The notes under the pieces were generated by a model, which was not told where the DNA came from, made no database searches, and saw only the letters and a program-made list of their open reading frames with translations. From the NCBI GenBank assembly GCA_023384675.1, contig JAHDVK010000006.1, forward strand, positions 62,001 through 126,000: a stretch of DNA of 64,000 bases, written 5' to 3'. This stretch comes from Bryobacteraceae bacterium (lineage in GTDB: Bacteria > Acidobacteriota > Terriglobia > Bryobacterales > Bryobacteraceae). Shown here one piece after another: positions 9,470 to 18,639 of the stretch. Numbering within the stretch: position 1 is the first letter of the stretch; each line of letters opens with the position of its first letter. The translations under genes were made by a program, and so were the position numbers.

Positions 9470-9999
9470 CGCATCCCGTAGAGCAGCAAGAGAGTTGCCA
9501 GGGCGATGGTCACGCCTCTCGGCATACCGAGAGACTTTTCACTGCCTGCCTCCATCTCGGGATTGTCCTTGTGGGGCGCGCGGCCCTTGGTGAGCGACCG
9601 GAGGCCTTGCCCGATATTGCGCAGCGTCTGTTTCACGCGTCCCCGAATCACAATCATCACAACCGCCGCGATCCCTGCAAGGATTGCGTCGAGGATGAAA
9701 ACCACCAGGAGGTTGTCCTTCCCGGCCAGTGCGCCGATGGCGGCCATCAGTTTCAGGTCGCCGCCCCCGAGAAACCGCAGCGCGAAGAGCGGCAGAAAGA
9801 TGAGGGCCGCCACGAGGAAGCCGACGGCGCTGAGCCGGAATCCGGCCCAACCGCTCAAGACCGGGTGGGCCACGAGGCCAAGGAGCATGGCCGCGAAGGT
9901 CAGCCAATTGGGGATTTCGCGCTTGCGGATATCGGTGGCGGCCGCGATCAGGACGGTGGCGGCCAGCGCGATCTGGATGGGGACAGGCAAGGTAGTCAT
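9466..9999 (-). CDS. Prepilin peptidase, short form (A24 family, CpaA/TadV-like)
   Basis: 177 residues, about five or six membrane segments. The two catalytic aspartates are visible: Asp23 in [10 protein letters not shown] and Asp81 in GGGDLKLM. It lacks the cytoplasmic N-methyltransferase domain with paired CxxC motifs found in PilD, so it is a peptidase-only form as used by Tad/Flp pili. No pilin or pilus assembly gene is nearby. Its start is only 23 bases from the divergently read oxidoreductase gene. Confidence 0.85.
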   Translation of the reverse strand: MTTLPVPIQIALAATVLIAAATDIRKREIPNWLTFAAMLLGLVAHPVLSGWAGFRLSAVGFLVAALIFLPLFALRFLGGGDLKLMAAIGALAGKDNLLVVFILDAILAGIAAVVMIVIRGRVKQTLRNIGQGLRSLTKGRAPHKDNPEMEAGSEKSLGMPRGVTIALATLLLLYGMR

Positions 10000-10022
10000 C
10001 GTCAGAGATACAATCGTCTGTT

Positions 10023-11246
10023 ATGCCACAAACGCGTAGGGTCTTTCTGCATTCAGCCGCGGGCGCCGCGGCGGTCACTGCCCGGGCCTGGGGTCAGACG
10101 TCCGGGGCGAACGAACGTCTGAGGGTTGGAATCATTGGCTGCGGCGGCATTGCGGGCCATCATCTCAACACCCTCCTCAAGATGAAAGAAGCCGATAACG
10201 TGCATGTGACGGTCGTGTGCGACATCTATGAGAAGCGCATGCAGGCCTTCGCGGAACGCACCGGCGCGCGGATGGAGAAAGACTACCGCCGCCTGCTGGA
10301 TGCCGACGATGTGGACTATGTTCTCATCGCCACACCGGAACACTGGCACGCGCAGATGACGCTCGACGCGCTGGACGCCGGCAAGCACATTTACGTTGAG
10401 AAGCCGATGACGCACCACATCGAGGAGTCGAAAAAGGTGCTGGCGAAGCTGAAGACGAAGCCGAACCTGAAGCTGCAGGTGGGCGTGCAGGGCATGTCCG
10501 ACGACAGCTATGAGGAGGCCTGGGAAGCCGTCAATCGTGGGGATCTGGGCAAGGTAGTCATGGCGCAAATCGACTACTCGCGAAACCATCGCGAGGATTT
10601 CTGGGCCTATTCCATCGATGAGGATGCCAAACCGGGCGTGAACCTGGACTGGAACGCGTGGCTGGGGCCGGCGAAGAAGGTGCCGTGGGATCCGGAGCGG
10701 TACTTCCGGTGGCGGCGTTACTGGGACTACTCCGGCGGCATCTCGACCGATCTTTATGTCCACCGCGCAACTCGCCTGATCAAGGCTCTGAATCTAAAGA
10801 CTCCGGACTATGTCGTCGCCACCGGCGGTAAGTTCAACTTCAGCGACTCGATCGCCGAGATACCCGACACCTTCAACGTGCTCGCCGACTATCCGGAAGG
10901 GCTAACGATGCAGTTGGTCTCGACCATGGCAAATGACACGCCGGTCCAGCATTTGCTGCGCGGTCACAAGGCGACGCTCGAGTTCACTCGAACTGGCTGG
11001 ACAATCACGCCGCAGCGGCAGTACGCGAAAGAAGTTGAACCGAGAGAGTTCAAGAAGAAGGGCGCGGAGAGCACCGAACTCCACCATCGCAACCTGCACA
11101 ACGCGATCCGGAGCGGCGAAGCCCTGAAGTGCGACGCCGAACTGGGCTATCACGGCGTGGTGGTCTGTTCGATGGCCGTGGATTCCTTCCGCAGGCGGCA
11201 ATACCTGAGATGGGACCGCGCGCGCGAGCGTGCCGTGCGCGCCTAA
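10023..11246 (+). CDS. Gfo/Idh/MocA-family oxidoreductase with Tat signal
   Basis: 407 residues. N-terminal twin-arginine signal ([15 protein letters not shown]). A Rossmann NAD(P) motif follows as [13 protein letters not shown], then the family's EKPM motif with the catalytic Lys. The C-terminal alpha/beta domain contains [20 protein letters not shown]. Members oxidise or reduce sugars and cyclitols; exported members with Tat signals are numerous in acidobacteria, planctomycetes and Bacteroidetes. The cofactor would be loaded before export. Substrate unknown. Confidence 0.85.
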   Translation: MPQTRRVFLHSAAGAAAVTARAWGQTSGANERLRVGIIGCGGIAGHHLNTLLKMKEADNVHVTVVCDIYEKRMQAFAERTGARMEKDYRRLLDADDVDYVLIATPEHWHAQMTLDALDAGKHIYVEKPMTHHIEESKKVLAKLKTKPNLKLQVGVQGMSDDSYEEAWEAVNRGDLGKVVMAQIDYSRNHREDFWAYSIDEDAKPGVNLDWNAWLGPAKKVPWDPERYFRWRRYWDYSGGISTDLYVHRATRLIKALNLKTPDYVVATGGKFNFSDSIAEIPDTFNVLADYPEGLTMQLVSTMANDTPVQHLLRGHKATLEFTRTGWTITPQRQYAKEVEPREFKKKGAESTELHHRNLHNAIRSGEALKCDAELGYHGVVVCSMAVDSFRRRQYLRWDRARERAVRA

Positions 11247-11317
11247 GGCCCAGCCTGGCGAAGTGAGGCCTTGTCACCCGCCGCGCGTGGGTGTATAGAG
11301 GACGTAGGAGTCCAATT

Positions 11318-11749
11318 ATGGCCTTACTTCGCGTTCTCCTTGTCATGGCCGGCATCTTCGCGGTGGCTCTCGGAGCGGGCCGGATCTGGAATCTGAAGCC
11401 GGCGCACGGCGAGACGGATCACACGCGGCGTGGTCAGGTGGCGTTGCTCAGCTCGCCCTCGGGCGATCCGGTGTGGCTCTCACTCGACCGGCGCGATACT
11501 TACACCCTGCAGAAGGCGATGGCTTCACGGGACGAAGGCGTCCTGGACGAAGCGTCGCGCCGCAAGTCCGCCTTTCCGGTGGAGACCGGCACCGAGGTGC
11601 GCGTAGTGGGAAGCATGTCCAGCAAACGCGAGGTGGAAGTGCTGGAGGGCACCCACGCGGGCATGCGCGGCTGGGTGGAGTTTGACCGTCTGGAACCTAT
11701 GCGGGACTACAGGCGGCCTATTCGGCCCAATCCGCGGCGAAGATATTGA
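11318..11749 (+). CDS. Small membrane-anchored protein with SH3-like C-terminal region
   Basis: 143 residues. I chose the ATG at 11318 because TAGGAG sits 7 bases upstream; a GTG at 11291 would add nine residues. One N-terminal hydrophobic segment (about 3-20), then a soluble part whose second half (VETGTEVRVVGSMSSKREVE, then GMRGWVEFDRLEP) looks like a bacterial SH3 barrel. The tail is basic (RRPIRPNPRRRY). No family name is recognised. Its 3' end overlaps the convergent PD40 gene by 32 bases. Confidence 0.6.
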   Translation: MALLRVLLVMAGIFAVALGAGRIWNLKPAHGETDHTRRGQVALLSSPSGDPVWLSLDRRDTYTLQKAMASRDEGVLDEASRRKSAFPVETGTEVRVVGSMSSKREVEVLEGTHAGMRGWVEFDRLEPMRDYRRPIRPNPRRRY

Positions 11750-12728
11750 ACTCGTAGGGCGACCCGGCTTTCCAGTCCGAGGTAAATACGAGTTTCCTGC
11801 CATCCGGCGAGAACTCCGGGAAGGATACGAATCCGCCGAAGCTCGTGATCTGGCGCAGGCCGCTGCCATCGAGGTTCATCACGTACAACTCGAACTTGCG
11901 CCCGTCGCAATCGTGCTTGTTCGAGGCGAAGATGATGCGCTTGCCGTCAGGGGTGAATGTGGGGGCGAAGCTGGCACAGCCGAAATTCGTGATTTGCCGG
12001 GGGCCGCCGCCGTCGCCGTCGGCGATCACGACCTCCATTTTCATCGGCGCTGTCAGGTTGTCGCGGATCAACTCGCGGTAGCGTTCCATGGCCGCATGGT
12101 TGCTGCGGTCCGTCGCGCGCCAGACCAGATGGCGGCCGTCGCGCGAGTAGAACGCCCCGCCGTCGTAGCCGGGCATGGCCGTGATACGGCGGCGCTTTGA
12201 GCCGTCCGGGCGCATCTCCCAGAGCTCCAGGTCGCCATCGGTGAGCGAGGTGTAAACGATGCGATTCGTTTTCCAATTGACGGTGGCTTCGGCGTCGTAC
12301 CCATCCTGGTTGGTGAGCTTGCGAACGATTGTGCCATCGTCCTTGGCCAGGTAGAGGTTATAGCCGGGATAGACCGCCCAGACGTAACCTTTTGAGCGAT
12401 CGGGTGGTGGCGGGCAATCCTCACTCTTCTCGTGAGTGGAGGCATAAACGATGTGCTTGCCGTCCTTGAGAAAATACGCGCATGTGGTGCGGCCCTTACC
12501 CGTGGACACGAGGCGCTGGTCCGAACCGTCCGCGTTCATCACAAAGATCTGGTCGCACTTGTAGGGCTCTCGCGTGGACTGAAAGACCAGCCGCTTGCCA
12601 TCCGGAGACCAGTAGGCTTCGGCGTTCTGGCCGCCGGAGGTGAGTTGGCGGATATTGCGCAGGTGCCGGCCGTGGTCTTCCGCGCTGGCGGTCATGGCGG
12701 CCAAAAGGAGAAGCGCCAGGGATCGCAC
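11718..12728 (-). CDS. Secreted TolB-like WD40/PD40 beta-propeller protein
   Basis: 336 residues with signal peptide (MRSLALLLLAAMTASAE). At least five PD40 repeats can be read: YWSPDGKRLVFQS, FLKDGKHIVYAS, YSRDGRHLVWRA, FTPDGKRIIFAS and FSPDGRKLVFTS. No enzyme domain follows the propeller. It is probably a periplasmic binding or scaffold protein. It starts 4 bases after the MetE-like gene on the same strand, so the two form an operon. The 3' end overlaps the convergent small gene by 32 bases. Confidence 0.8.
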   Translation of the reverse strand: MRSLALLLLAAMTASAEDHGRHLRNIRQLTSGGQNAEAYWSPDGKRLVFQSTREPYKCDQIFVMNADGSDQRLVSTGKGRTTCAYFLKDGKHIVYASTHEKSEDCPPPPDRSKGYVWAVYPGYNLYLAKDDGTIVRKLTNQDGYDAEATVNWKTNRIVYTSLTDGDLELWEMRPDGSKRRRITAMPGYDGGAFYSRDGRHLVWRATDRSNHAAMERYRELIRDNLTAPMKMEVVIADGDGGGPRQITNFGCASFAPTFTPDGKRIIFASNKHDCDGRKFELYVMNLDGSGLRQITSFGGFVSFPEFSPDGRKLVFTSDWKAGSPYEFNIFAADWAE

Positions 12729-12732
12729 CGCT

Positions 12733-13731
12733 CTACTGTCTCCCTTCGAACAGGTCGCGGCCTGCCTTGAGGGCGCGCATCTTGCGGTCGGCTACGTTGC
12801 GCTGCAGCATCCAGAAGCCGCAGTCGGGGTGGATGTAGTGGATGCGTTCCGCGCCAAGGGCCGCCGCGGCGAGTTCGATCCGCTCGGCGATCAACTCGGC
12901 GCTCTCTACCCCGTTGTCCTTGATGTCCACGACGCCGAGACCGAGCCCGATGCGCGGGTCCAGTTCCTTGAAGTCTTCGATCTCGGCGTAGCCGCGGCGG
13001 GCGAACTCGAGCACGAGATGATCCGCCTTCAGGCGGTTGAGGAACGGCATCAGCGAGCGCCAGAAGCCGGACTGCACCGACTGCCCGCCGTAGTTGCCGA
13101 AGCAGATGTGCACGGCACGGGTGCCGCCGATCCCCTCGAGTACATGATTAATCGCTTCAGCTGCCCATTCTGCGTCCTCGGGGTGGCCGCTGATGTTGGC
13201 TTCGTCGAGTTGAACAACATCGGCGTCGATGCGTTCCATCTGGCGCCGCAACACGCCGGCGATGGCCATGGCCGTGCGCTCGCGGTTGCGGTAATGGCGG
13301 TCCGTGAGGACCTTGGCGAGCATGTGCGGGCCTGTGCACGTGAACTTGAGCGGTGCTTGAGTGAGAGCGCGTGTGAACTCGTAGTCTCGGGGCAGGTTCA
13401 GCACGCCTTCGCCGATCTCGCCGGTGACGATGCCCGCGGGGTCCGTGCGATACGCGAGCCCGGCGTCGGCGCGAAATGCCTCGATATCCGAGAGTGAAAA
13501 CCGCGTTTGGATGCCCGACATCCGGCTGACGAAATAGTCGATCATGCCGTTGGTCTCGGGGTGGGAGGGATCGAAGCGGTTCAACTCGCCATCGGCGACC
13601 ACGTCGATACCCGCCAATTCCTGGGTCTTGAGCACAACCAGGATCGCGTCGCGCAGGGTGGTTCGCGACGAATCGCCGCGCAGCCAGTCGGGGATCGGAT
13701 AGCTGCCGACGACAGTGGTTCGAATGGGCAT
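12733..13731 (-). CDS. Single-domain MetE-like (UROD/MetE fold) methyltransferase
   Basis: 332 residues, about half the length of classical MetE, corresponding to its C-terminal catalytic barrel. It begins TTVVGSYPIPDWL, the usual start of this family. Candidate zinc ligands are His and Cys in HICFGNYGG, Glu in LEFARRGY and Cys in HPDCGFWML. Homologues include core-MetE proteins that methylate homocysteine without the folate-binding N-domain, and epoxyalkane:CoM-type transferases. Methionine synthesis is plausible, but the methyl donor is unknown. Confidence 0.75.
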   Translation of the reverse strand: MPIRTTVVGSYPIPDWLRGDSSRTTLRDAILVVLKTQELAGIDVVADGELNRFDPSHPETNGMIDYFVSRMSGIQTRFSLSDIEAFRADAGLAYRTDPAGIVTGEIGEGVLNLPRDYEFTRALTQAPLKFTCTGPHMLAKVLTDRHYRNRERTAMAIAGVLRRQMERIDADVVQLDEANISGHPEDAEWAAEAINHVLEGIGGTRAVHICFGNYGGQSVQSGFWRSLMPFLNRLKADHLVLEFARRGYAEIEDFKELDPRIGLGLGVVDIKDNGVESAELIAERIELAAAALGAERIHYIHPDCGFWMLQRNVADRKMRALKAGRDLFEGRQ

Positions 13732-13768
13732 ATTTTCTGATTGTAGCGTCCTGGTTTAGACTCGGAAG

Positions 13769-14770
13769 TTGCCGGTGCCCAAAATTACCGTGGTGATTCC
13801 AACCCTAGCCGCCGACCCTTGCCTGCTCGATTGTCTGGCGTCCCTGGCGGTACAGTCGTTCCGCGAATTCCGGACCGTGGTGGTGGACAACTCGGGCTGC
13901 GCTGCGATTCACCGGCTCGGCGCGGCACGTTTTCCGTTCATACTGGTCGAGAACCCGACGAATTTGGGCTTTGGCGAGGCAGTGAATCGCGGCTTTGCCG
14001 CCGCGCCGTCGGAGTACTTGGCCGTCTTGAACGACGATGCCCGCGCGGATGCCGGCTGGTTGAAGGCCCTGCATGATGCGCTGGAGGCCGCGCCGGAGGC
14101 GGGGATGGCTGCGTGCCGGATTCTCCAGCAGGGAACCGACTTATTGGATTCGGCCGGGCTGGGCATCGCGTTGGACGGTTCCTCCAAGCAGATAGGACGG
14201 GGCCGGCCCGCGGCAGAATACGGCGCTGCGCGGGAGGCGCTGATCCCATCCGGCTGCGCGGCGATGTACCGCGCTCGAATGATCGAAGAAACGGGCGCGT
14301 TCGAGCCATCCTTCTTCCTGTACTGCGAAGATACAGATCTGGCGCTGCGCGGACATTGGAGCGGCTGGCGCTGCCTTTACGTGCCGCAAGCGATCGTCGA
14401 GCACCGCTATTCGGCATCGGCGGGCGCGGCGTCGCCGTTAAAGGCCTATTTGGTGGAACGGAACCGGCTGCGGTTGGCCGTCCGGTGCCTGCCGTGGACC
14501 TGGCTACTGCGAGCGCCTCTGGCGAGCGTCTACCGGTACCTGCTGCATGTGTTCGCGATCCGCGGGACAAGCCGGTCGGCGGAATTCGCCGCGAAGCACC
14601 CGTGGTGGCTGCTGCCCTGGCTGGTTCTGAAAGCTCACCTTGCGCTGTTGCGCGATCTGCCGCGGTTGCTCGGTGAGCGCCGGCGCGTGAGGCGACGGAT
14701 CCCGGCACGTGAGTTTGCCCGTCGGCTGCGCGCGCACCGGATTCCCCTGCGGGAGGTGGCCGCACAATGA
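13769..14770 (+). CDS. Family 2 glycosyltransferase (rhamnosyltransferase-like)
   Basis: 333 residues, starting at TTG (13769), with an in-frame GTG two codons later. GT-A fold: ITVVIPTLAADPCLLDCL at the start, a DDA metal-binding stretch (VLNDDARAD) near 90, and the acceptor-side FFLYCEDTDLALRG near 190. The C-terminal part is hydrophobic and basic and may contact the membrane. It is first in a five-gene run; its TGA overlaps the ATG of the next gene (ATGA). Confidence 0.85.
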   Translation: MPVPKITVVIPTLAADPCLLDCLASLAVQSFREFRTVVVDNSGCAAIHRLGAARFPFILVENPTNLGFGEAVNRGFAAAPSEYLAVLNDDARADAGWLKALHDALEAAPEAGMAACRILQQGTDLLDSAGLGIALDGSSKQIGRGRPAAEYGAAREALIPSGCAAMYRARMIEETGAFEPSFFLYCEDTDLALRGHWSGWRCLYVPQAIVEHRYSASAGAASPLKAYLVERNRLRLAVRCLPWTWLLRAPLASVYRYLLHVFAIRGTSRSAEFAAKHPWWLLPWLVLKAHLALLRDLPRLLGERRRVRRRIPAREFARRLRAHRIPLREVAAQ

Positions 14771-15477
14771 GCGCCGAAACGCGCATGATGTTGTTGATCC
14801 CCGCTTACAACGAGGAAGCGGCGATCGGAGAGGTGGTCACCGAGGCGCGCTCCGTGCTGGGCGATGTGCCGGTGCTCGTGGTGGACGATTGCTCGCGGGA
14901 CGCCACGCGCCTTCGCGCGGAGGCAGCCGGCGCCCGGGTGCTGGCGCTGCCCTGCCACTTGGGTCTCGGGGGATGCGTTCAGGCCGGCTACAAGCTGGCG
15001 CATGATCTGGGGTTCGACGTGGTAGTGCGGATCGATGGGGACGGGCAGCACGATCCGCGCGATATCCCGCGGCTGCTGGAGGTGCTGCGGCGGACGGGCG
15101 TCGAGATGGTGATTGGCGTGCGCGACCCGTCCCAGCCCGGCTTCCGTACCAGTCTGATCCGCCGCACCGGCATCGCTTTCTTTAAGCTGCTGTTGCGGCC
15201 GATCTTAGGGAGGCCGGTCGCCGACCCCACTTCCGGATTTGTGGCCGTGGACCGGCGCGCGCTGAATTTGTTCAGCCGCACTTTCCCTCTCGAGTATCCG
15301 GAGATTGAAGCGCTGGTTGTGCTACAGCGGCGGCGTTTCCGCTTCGAGGAAGTGCGATGCCAGATGCGTCCCCGCCTGGCGGGCCGCAGCACGATCACCG
15401 CGCTAAAATCGGTCTATTACGTCGTGCACGTGCTGCTCGGCGTGTTCGTCAACATTCTCCGGCGGACCCGGATCTAG
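14767..15477 (+). CDS. DPM1-like family 2 glycosyltransferase (polyprenyl-phosphate sugar synthase)
   Basis: 236 residues. LLIPAYNEEAAIGEVV, VVDDCSRDAT and VVRIDGDGQHDPRDIP are the hallmark motifs of dolichyl/polyprenyl-phosphate mannose or glucose synthases. The PTSGF segment is also typical. No C-terminal GtrA-like membrane domain is fused; the DUF2304 protein encoded next may supply a membrane partner. It would make a lipid-linked monosaccharide donor at the cytoplasmic face, used by a GT-C transferase such as the TMTC-like protein two genes on. Confidence 0.85.
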   Translation: MSAETRMMLLIPAYNEEAAIGEVVTEARSVLGDVPVLVVDDCSRDATRLRAEAAGARVLALPCHLGLGGCVQAGYKLAHDLGFDVVVRIDGDGQHDPRDIPRLLEVLRRTGVEMVIGVRDPSQPGFRTSLIRRTGIAFFKLLLRPILGRPVADPTSGFVAVDRRALNLFSRTFPLEYPEIEALVVLQRRRFRFEEVRCQMRPRLAGRSTITALKSVYYVVHVLLGVFVNILRRTRI

Positions 15478-15499
15478 CCCTGGAATTGGAATCAAGACC

Positions 15500-15853
15500 A
15501 TGGACCGCTTCCACCTACTACTCGCCGCGCTCAGCGTGATGCTGATTTTGACGGTTCTGCGTTCGCTCCGGCAGGAGCGGATTCGCGTGGAACACTCCGT
15601 GTCCTGGCTGGCTGGCGGCCTGGTTCTGCTGGCGCTTTCGCTGTTCCCCCGGGTACTGGCGGAGGCGGGAGAGTGGTTAGGCCTTTCCGGCGCTCCGTTG
15701 GCGGTGCTGATGCTCGCCTTAGCGGTATTTGTGGCGATATTCTACCGTCAATCCCGCGCACTTTCCGAATTAAAGGACATGAATATTACGCTGACGCAGA
15801 GACTGGCCATAGTCGAATTCGAGTTGAGATCGCGGGATGAAGCCCGAACGTAA
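15500..15853 (+). CDS. DUF2304-family small membrane protein
   Basis: 117 residues with three hydrophobic segments (about 4-20, 34-52 and 65-85) and a C-terminal amphipathic helix (SRALSELKDMNITLTQRLAIVEFELRSR) likely to form a coiled coil. This is the DUF2304 pattern; these proteins are often encoded beside DPM-like glycosyltransferases, as here. Function is not established; a membrane anchor or regulator of the synthase is reasonable. Its end overlaps the next gene by 17 bases. Confidence 0.75.
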   Translation: MDRFHLLLAALSVMLILTVLRSLRQERIRVEHSVSWLAGGLVLLALSLFPRVLAEAGEWLGLSGAPLAVLMLALAVFVAIFYRQSRALSELKDMNITLTQRLAIVEFELRSRDEART

Positions 15854-17504
15854 GAACAAGCGAAAGGGCGAAAGCCGCCCGCTGGCGGAGATGGAGGCCA
15901 AGGCGCCCGGCCCGGCGCTGGTTCTTCCGTGGTGGGTTTTCGCGGTCGCCCTGGCTGCCGCGCTGATCATTTACATGCCTGCCTTGAAGGGCCCTTTCGT
16001 CTTCGACGACCTCACGTTGCCCGTTCTGCAACCTGGCCCCTCCGCAGCCTGGACCTCCTATCTCGGAGGGGTGCGTCCGCTGTATTACCTCAGCCTGCTT
16101 ACGCAGTACAAGTTACATGGCCCTGATCCCCTACCGTTTCACCTTGCTAATTGGGTGCTCCACGCTTTGAATGCGCTCTTGTTATTCGGAATTATACGGC
16201 GCTATACGGCGCTCGGTGCGCTTGCGCCTAGTCAAGGTTTGGCGGCGTCCACTTTTGGAGCCGGCTTGTTTCTCCTCCACCCGGTCCAATCGGAAGCGGT
16301 GAGCTATATTGCGTCGCACAGCGAGGTATTGAGTGTGTTCTTCGCGTTCCTGGCGTGGCGGCTGTTTCTGGACCGGCGCCACCCCCAGCTCAGCCTGGCG
16401 CCGGCCGCTGCGATCGTCGTGCTGCTGGCGCTGGGCCTGGCCGTGAAGGAACACGTCATCGCCCTGATCGCGATCCTCCTCCTGACCGATATTCTCTTCG
16501 GCGGCTGGCGGGCGAACTTGCGCTTTTACCTACCGCTTGGCCTGTTCGGCGTGGCCGCAACGGCGTACCTGCTCTCGCGGATCACGAACACAACGGCCGG
16601 GTTCGGAGTGGAAGGCGCCACGCCTGTCACCTATCTAATCACCCAAGGAACTGTGATCTGGAGGTATCTGCAACTCGTGATCATCCCGGTGGGACAGAGC
16701 GTCGATCATGCCCTGCCCGTTTCCGCTTCGCTCACTGGATTCGCCGGATGGGCCGGCCTTGCTGCGGTTACGGTCTGGCTGTGGCGGAAAGCTTCGCGGC
16801 TGGCTCTATTTGGCTGGCTGGCCTTCCTCTTGCTGCTTGCGCCCACTTCCTCATTCGTCCCCATCGCCGACGTGATGGTTGAGCGGCGCGTCTATCTTGC
16901 CATGCCCGGCCTGACTTTGCTCGCGGCTCCGTGGGTGCGCCGGGCGCAGCCCTGGATGCTCGCCGGCGTGCTTTTGGCACTGGCTCTCGTCACCTGGAAC
17001 CGCAACGAAATGTGGGCGTCGAGCGAGGCTCTGTGGCGCAATGCGGTGGCAGGCAATCCCGCCAACAGCCGTGCGCAGTTTCAACTCGCCCATGCGCTGT
17101 ACCTTGACGGGCGTTGTGCGGAATCGATCGAGCACTACGTGCTCGCCGAGCGCCACGGCGGCGCGGAAAATGCGCTTTACATCGACTGGGCGCTGGCGCT
17201 GGATTGCGCCGGCAGGCCCGACGAGGCGCTGGCGATGCTGGAACGCGCCCGGGAGACGAGCCATCTGCGCTGGTCCACCGCGGGCATGATCGAGGGGAAG
17301 CGGGGGCGTTCCGCAGAAGCCTTGGCGGCGCTTGACCGCGCCATCGAAATGCGTGGCGACTTCGCGATGTCCTGGGTGTACCGCGGCAATGTATTGGTCG
17401 GGCTGGGCCGCAATAGGGAGGCCGCCGAAAGCTTTCGCCGCGCACTGCAACTCGATCCCGAGAACGCCGCAGCCCAGCAGGGTCTCGCGGCGGCCACACG
17501 CTGA
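15837..17504 (+). CDS. TMTC-like polytopic membrane protein with C-terminal TPRs (putative protein O-mannosyltransferase)
   Basis: 555 residues. About nine or ten membrane segments (30-385), then three to four TPR units (about 395-550). The first outer loop has FVFDD (Asp57-Asp58) and a later segment has HPVQSEAVSYIASHSE (148-163). These match the two most conserved stretches of eukaryotic TMTC1-4 O-mannosyltransferases and their bacterial relatives (GT-C fold). It would use a polyprenyl-phosphate sugar, which fits the DPM1-like gene just upstream. Acceptor proteins are unknown; the TPRs may select them. It overlaps the DUF2304 gene by 17 bases. Confidence 0.75.
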   Translation: MKPERKNKRKGESRPLAEMEAKAPGPALVLPWWVFAVALAAALIIYMPALKGPFVFDDLTLPVLQPGPSAAWTSYLGGVRPLYYLSLLTQYKLHGPDPLPFHLANWVLHALNALLLFGIIRRYTALGALAPSQGLAASTFGAGLFLLHPVQSEAVSYIASHSEVLSVFFAFLAWRLFLDRRHPQLSLAPAAAIVVLLALGLAVKEHVIALIAILLLTDILFGGWRANLRFYLPLGLFGVAATAYLLSRITNTTAGFGVEGATPVTYLITQGTVIWRYLQLVIIPVGQSVDHALPVSASLTGFAGWAGLAAVTVWLWRKASRLALFGWLAFLLLLAPTSSFVPIADVMVERRVYLAMPGLTLLAAPWVRRAQPWMLAGVLLALALVTWNRNEMWASSEALWRNAVAGNPANSRAQFQLAHALYLDGRCAESIEHYVLAERHGGAENALYIDWALALDCAGRPDEALAMLERARETSHLRWSTAGMIEGKRGRSAEALAALDRAIEMRGDFAMSWVYRGNVLVGLGRNREAAESFRRALQLDPENAAAQQGLAAATR

Positions 17505-17513
17505 AAGCTGTTC

Positions 17514-18563
17514 ATGCGGATTGCCGTCAACGCCTTGTTCATGCTGCCCGGAGAAGTAGGCGGCACGGAGATTTACCTGCGTTCGCTGGTGGCCGCGATG
17601 GAAGAAGCAGGAGCAGACCTGCGGGTGATCACGAATTTGGAGACCGGCCCGCTCGGGCGTCATCCGGTGGTGGCGCGGGTGCATGCGCGGAACCGTCCCG
17701 CGCGCATCGTGTTCGAACAGGTCTCGCTGCCGGGTCTGCTAGGTGACGCGGATGTTTTGTTGAATCCCGGCTTCACGGCACCGCTGCTAACGCGGACTCC
17801 ACAGGTGACCGTTTTCCATGACCTGCAGCACAGGCGGCATCCCGAGTACTTCCGTTGGTTCGACCTGCCCGCCTGGCGCGCACTGCTCTGGGCCGCGGCC
17901 CGGCGCTCCAGGCGGCTCATTGCGGACAGCCCGGCAACGCGGGACGACCTGTTGCACTTTTATCCGTTCCTGCTTGCCGACCAAGTCGATGTCGCCCCGC
18001 TCGGGGTCGATCAGGCCTTCTTCGACTTGCGTTCCCGGCGGCAGCCGGCGAATTTCCTTCTGTGTCCGTCAACAACACATCCGCACAAGAACCATCCCCT
18101 GCTGCTCAGGACTTTCTCCCGGTTACTCGCGGAGCAGCCTGGGCTGAAGCTTGTGCTGACCGGCGTACGCGGATTCGCCCAGGCCGAAGTGGAGAGGCAG
18201 GTGGAGGAGCTAGGGCTTACCGGAGCCGTCGAACTCCCTGGCTGGCTGCCTCGGGAGGAGTTGCACGAGTTGTTTCGCACCGCCTGCGCCCTGGTCTATC
18301 CAAGCCGCTTCGAAGGCTTCGGCATACCCGTGGCCGAAGCGCTGGCGGCTGGATTGCCCGTAGCGTGTTCGGATATTGAGCCGTTGCGCACGGTGGCGGC
18401 AGGCGCCGCTCACCTGTTCTCCCCCGATGATTCCGATGCGATGTTGTGCGCCATGCGCACCGCCTTGAGCGCGCCGCCTCCTGCCGCACCGGCCCACCTC
18501 ACGTGGGACGCCACAGCCCGGCGAACCCTTGAATCTCTCGAAAGGGCCGTGCGTGCCGAGTGA
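17514..18563 (+). CDS. Family 4 glycosyltransferase (GT-B)
   Basis: 349 residues. It starts RIAVNALFMLPGEVGGTEIYL, typical of GT4 acceptor domains. The C-terminal nucleotide-sugar domain has FLLCPSTTHPHKNHPLLLRTF and the EX7E region YPSRFEGFGIPVAEALAAG. It is probably a mannosyl- or related hexosyltransferase acting in the cytosol on a lipid-linked glycan. It is last of the five-gene glycosylation operon, 9 bases after the TMTC-like gene. Confidence 0.85.
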   Translation: MRIAVNALFMLPGEVGGTEIYLRSLVAAMEEAGADLRVITNLETGPLGRHPVVARVHARNRPARIVFEQVSLPGLLGDADVLLNPGFTAPLLTRTPQVTVFHDLQHRRHPEYFRWFDLPAWRALLWAAARRSRRLIADSPATRDDLLHFYPFLLADQVDVAPLGVDQAFFDLRSRRQPANFLLCPSTTHPHKNHPLLLRTFSRLLAEQPGLKLVLTGVRGFAQAEVERQVEELGLTGAVELPGWLPREELHELFRTACALVYPSRFEGFGIPVAEALAAGLPVACSDIEPLRTVAAGAAHLFSPDDSDAMLCAMRTALSAPPPAAPAHLTWDATARRTLESLERAVRAE

Positions 18564-18639
18564 ATGGCCGCCGCCAGCGCGCACCCCGGCTATCCCCTTG
18601 AGAACAGACCCCCCAGCGCCGAACCAGACTTTCAGACAT

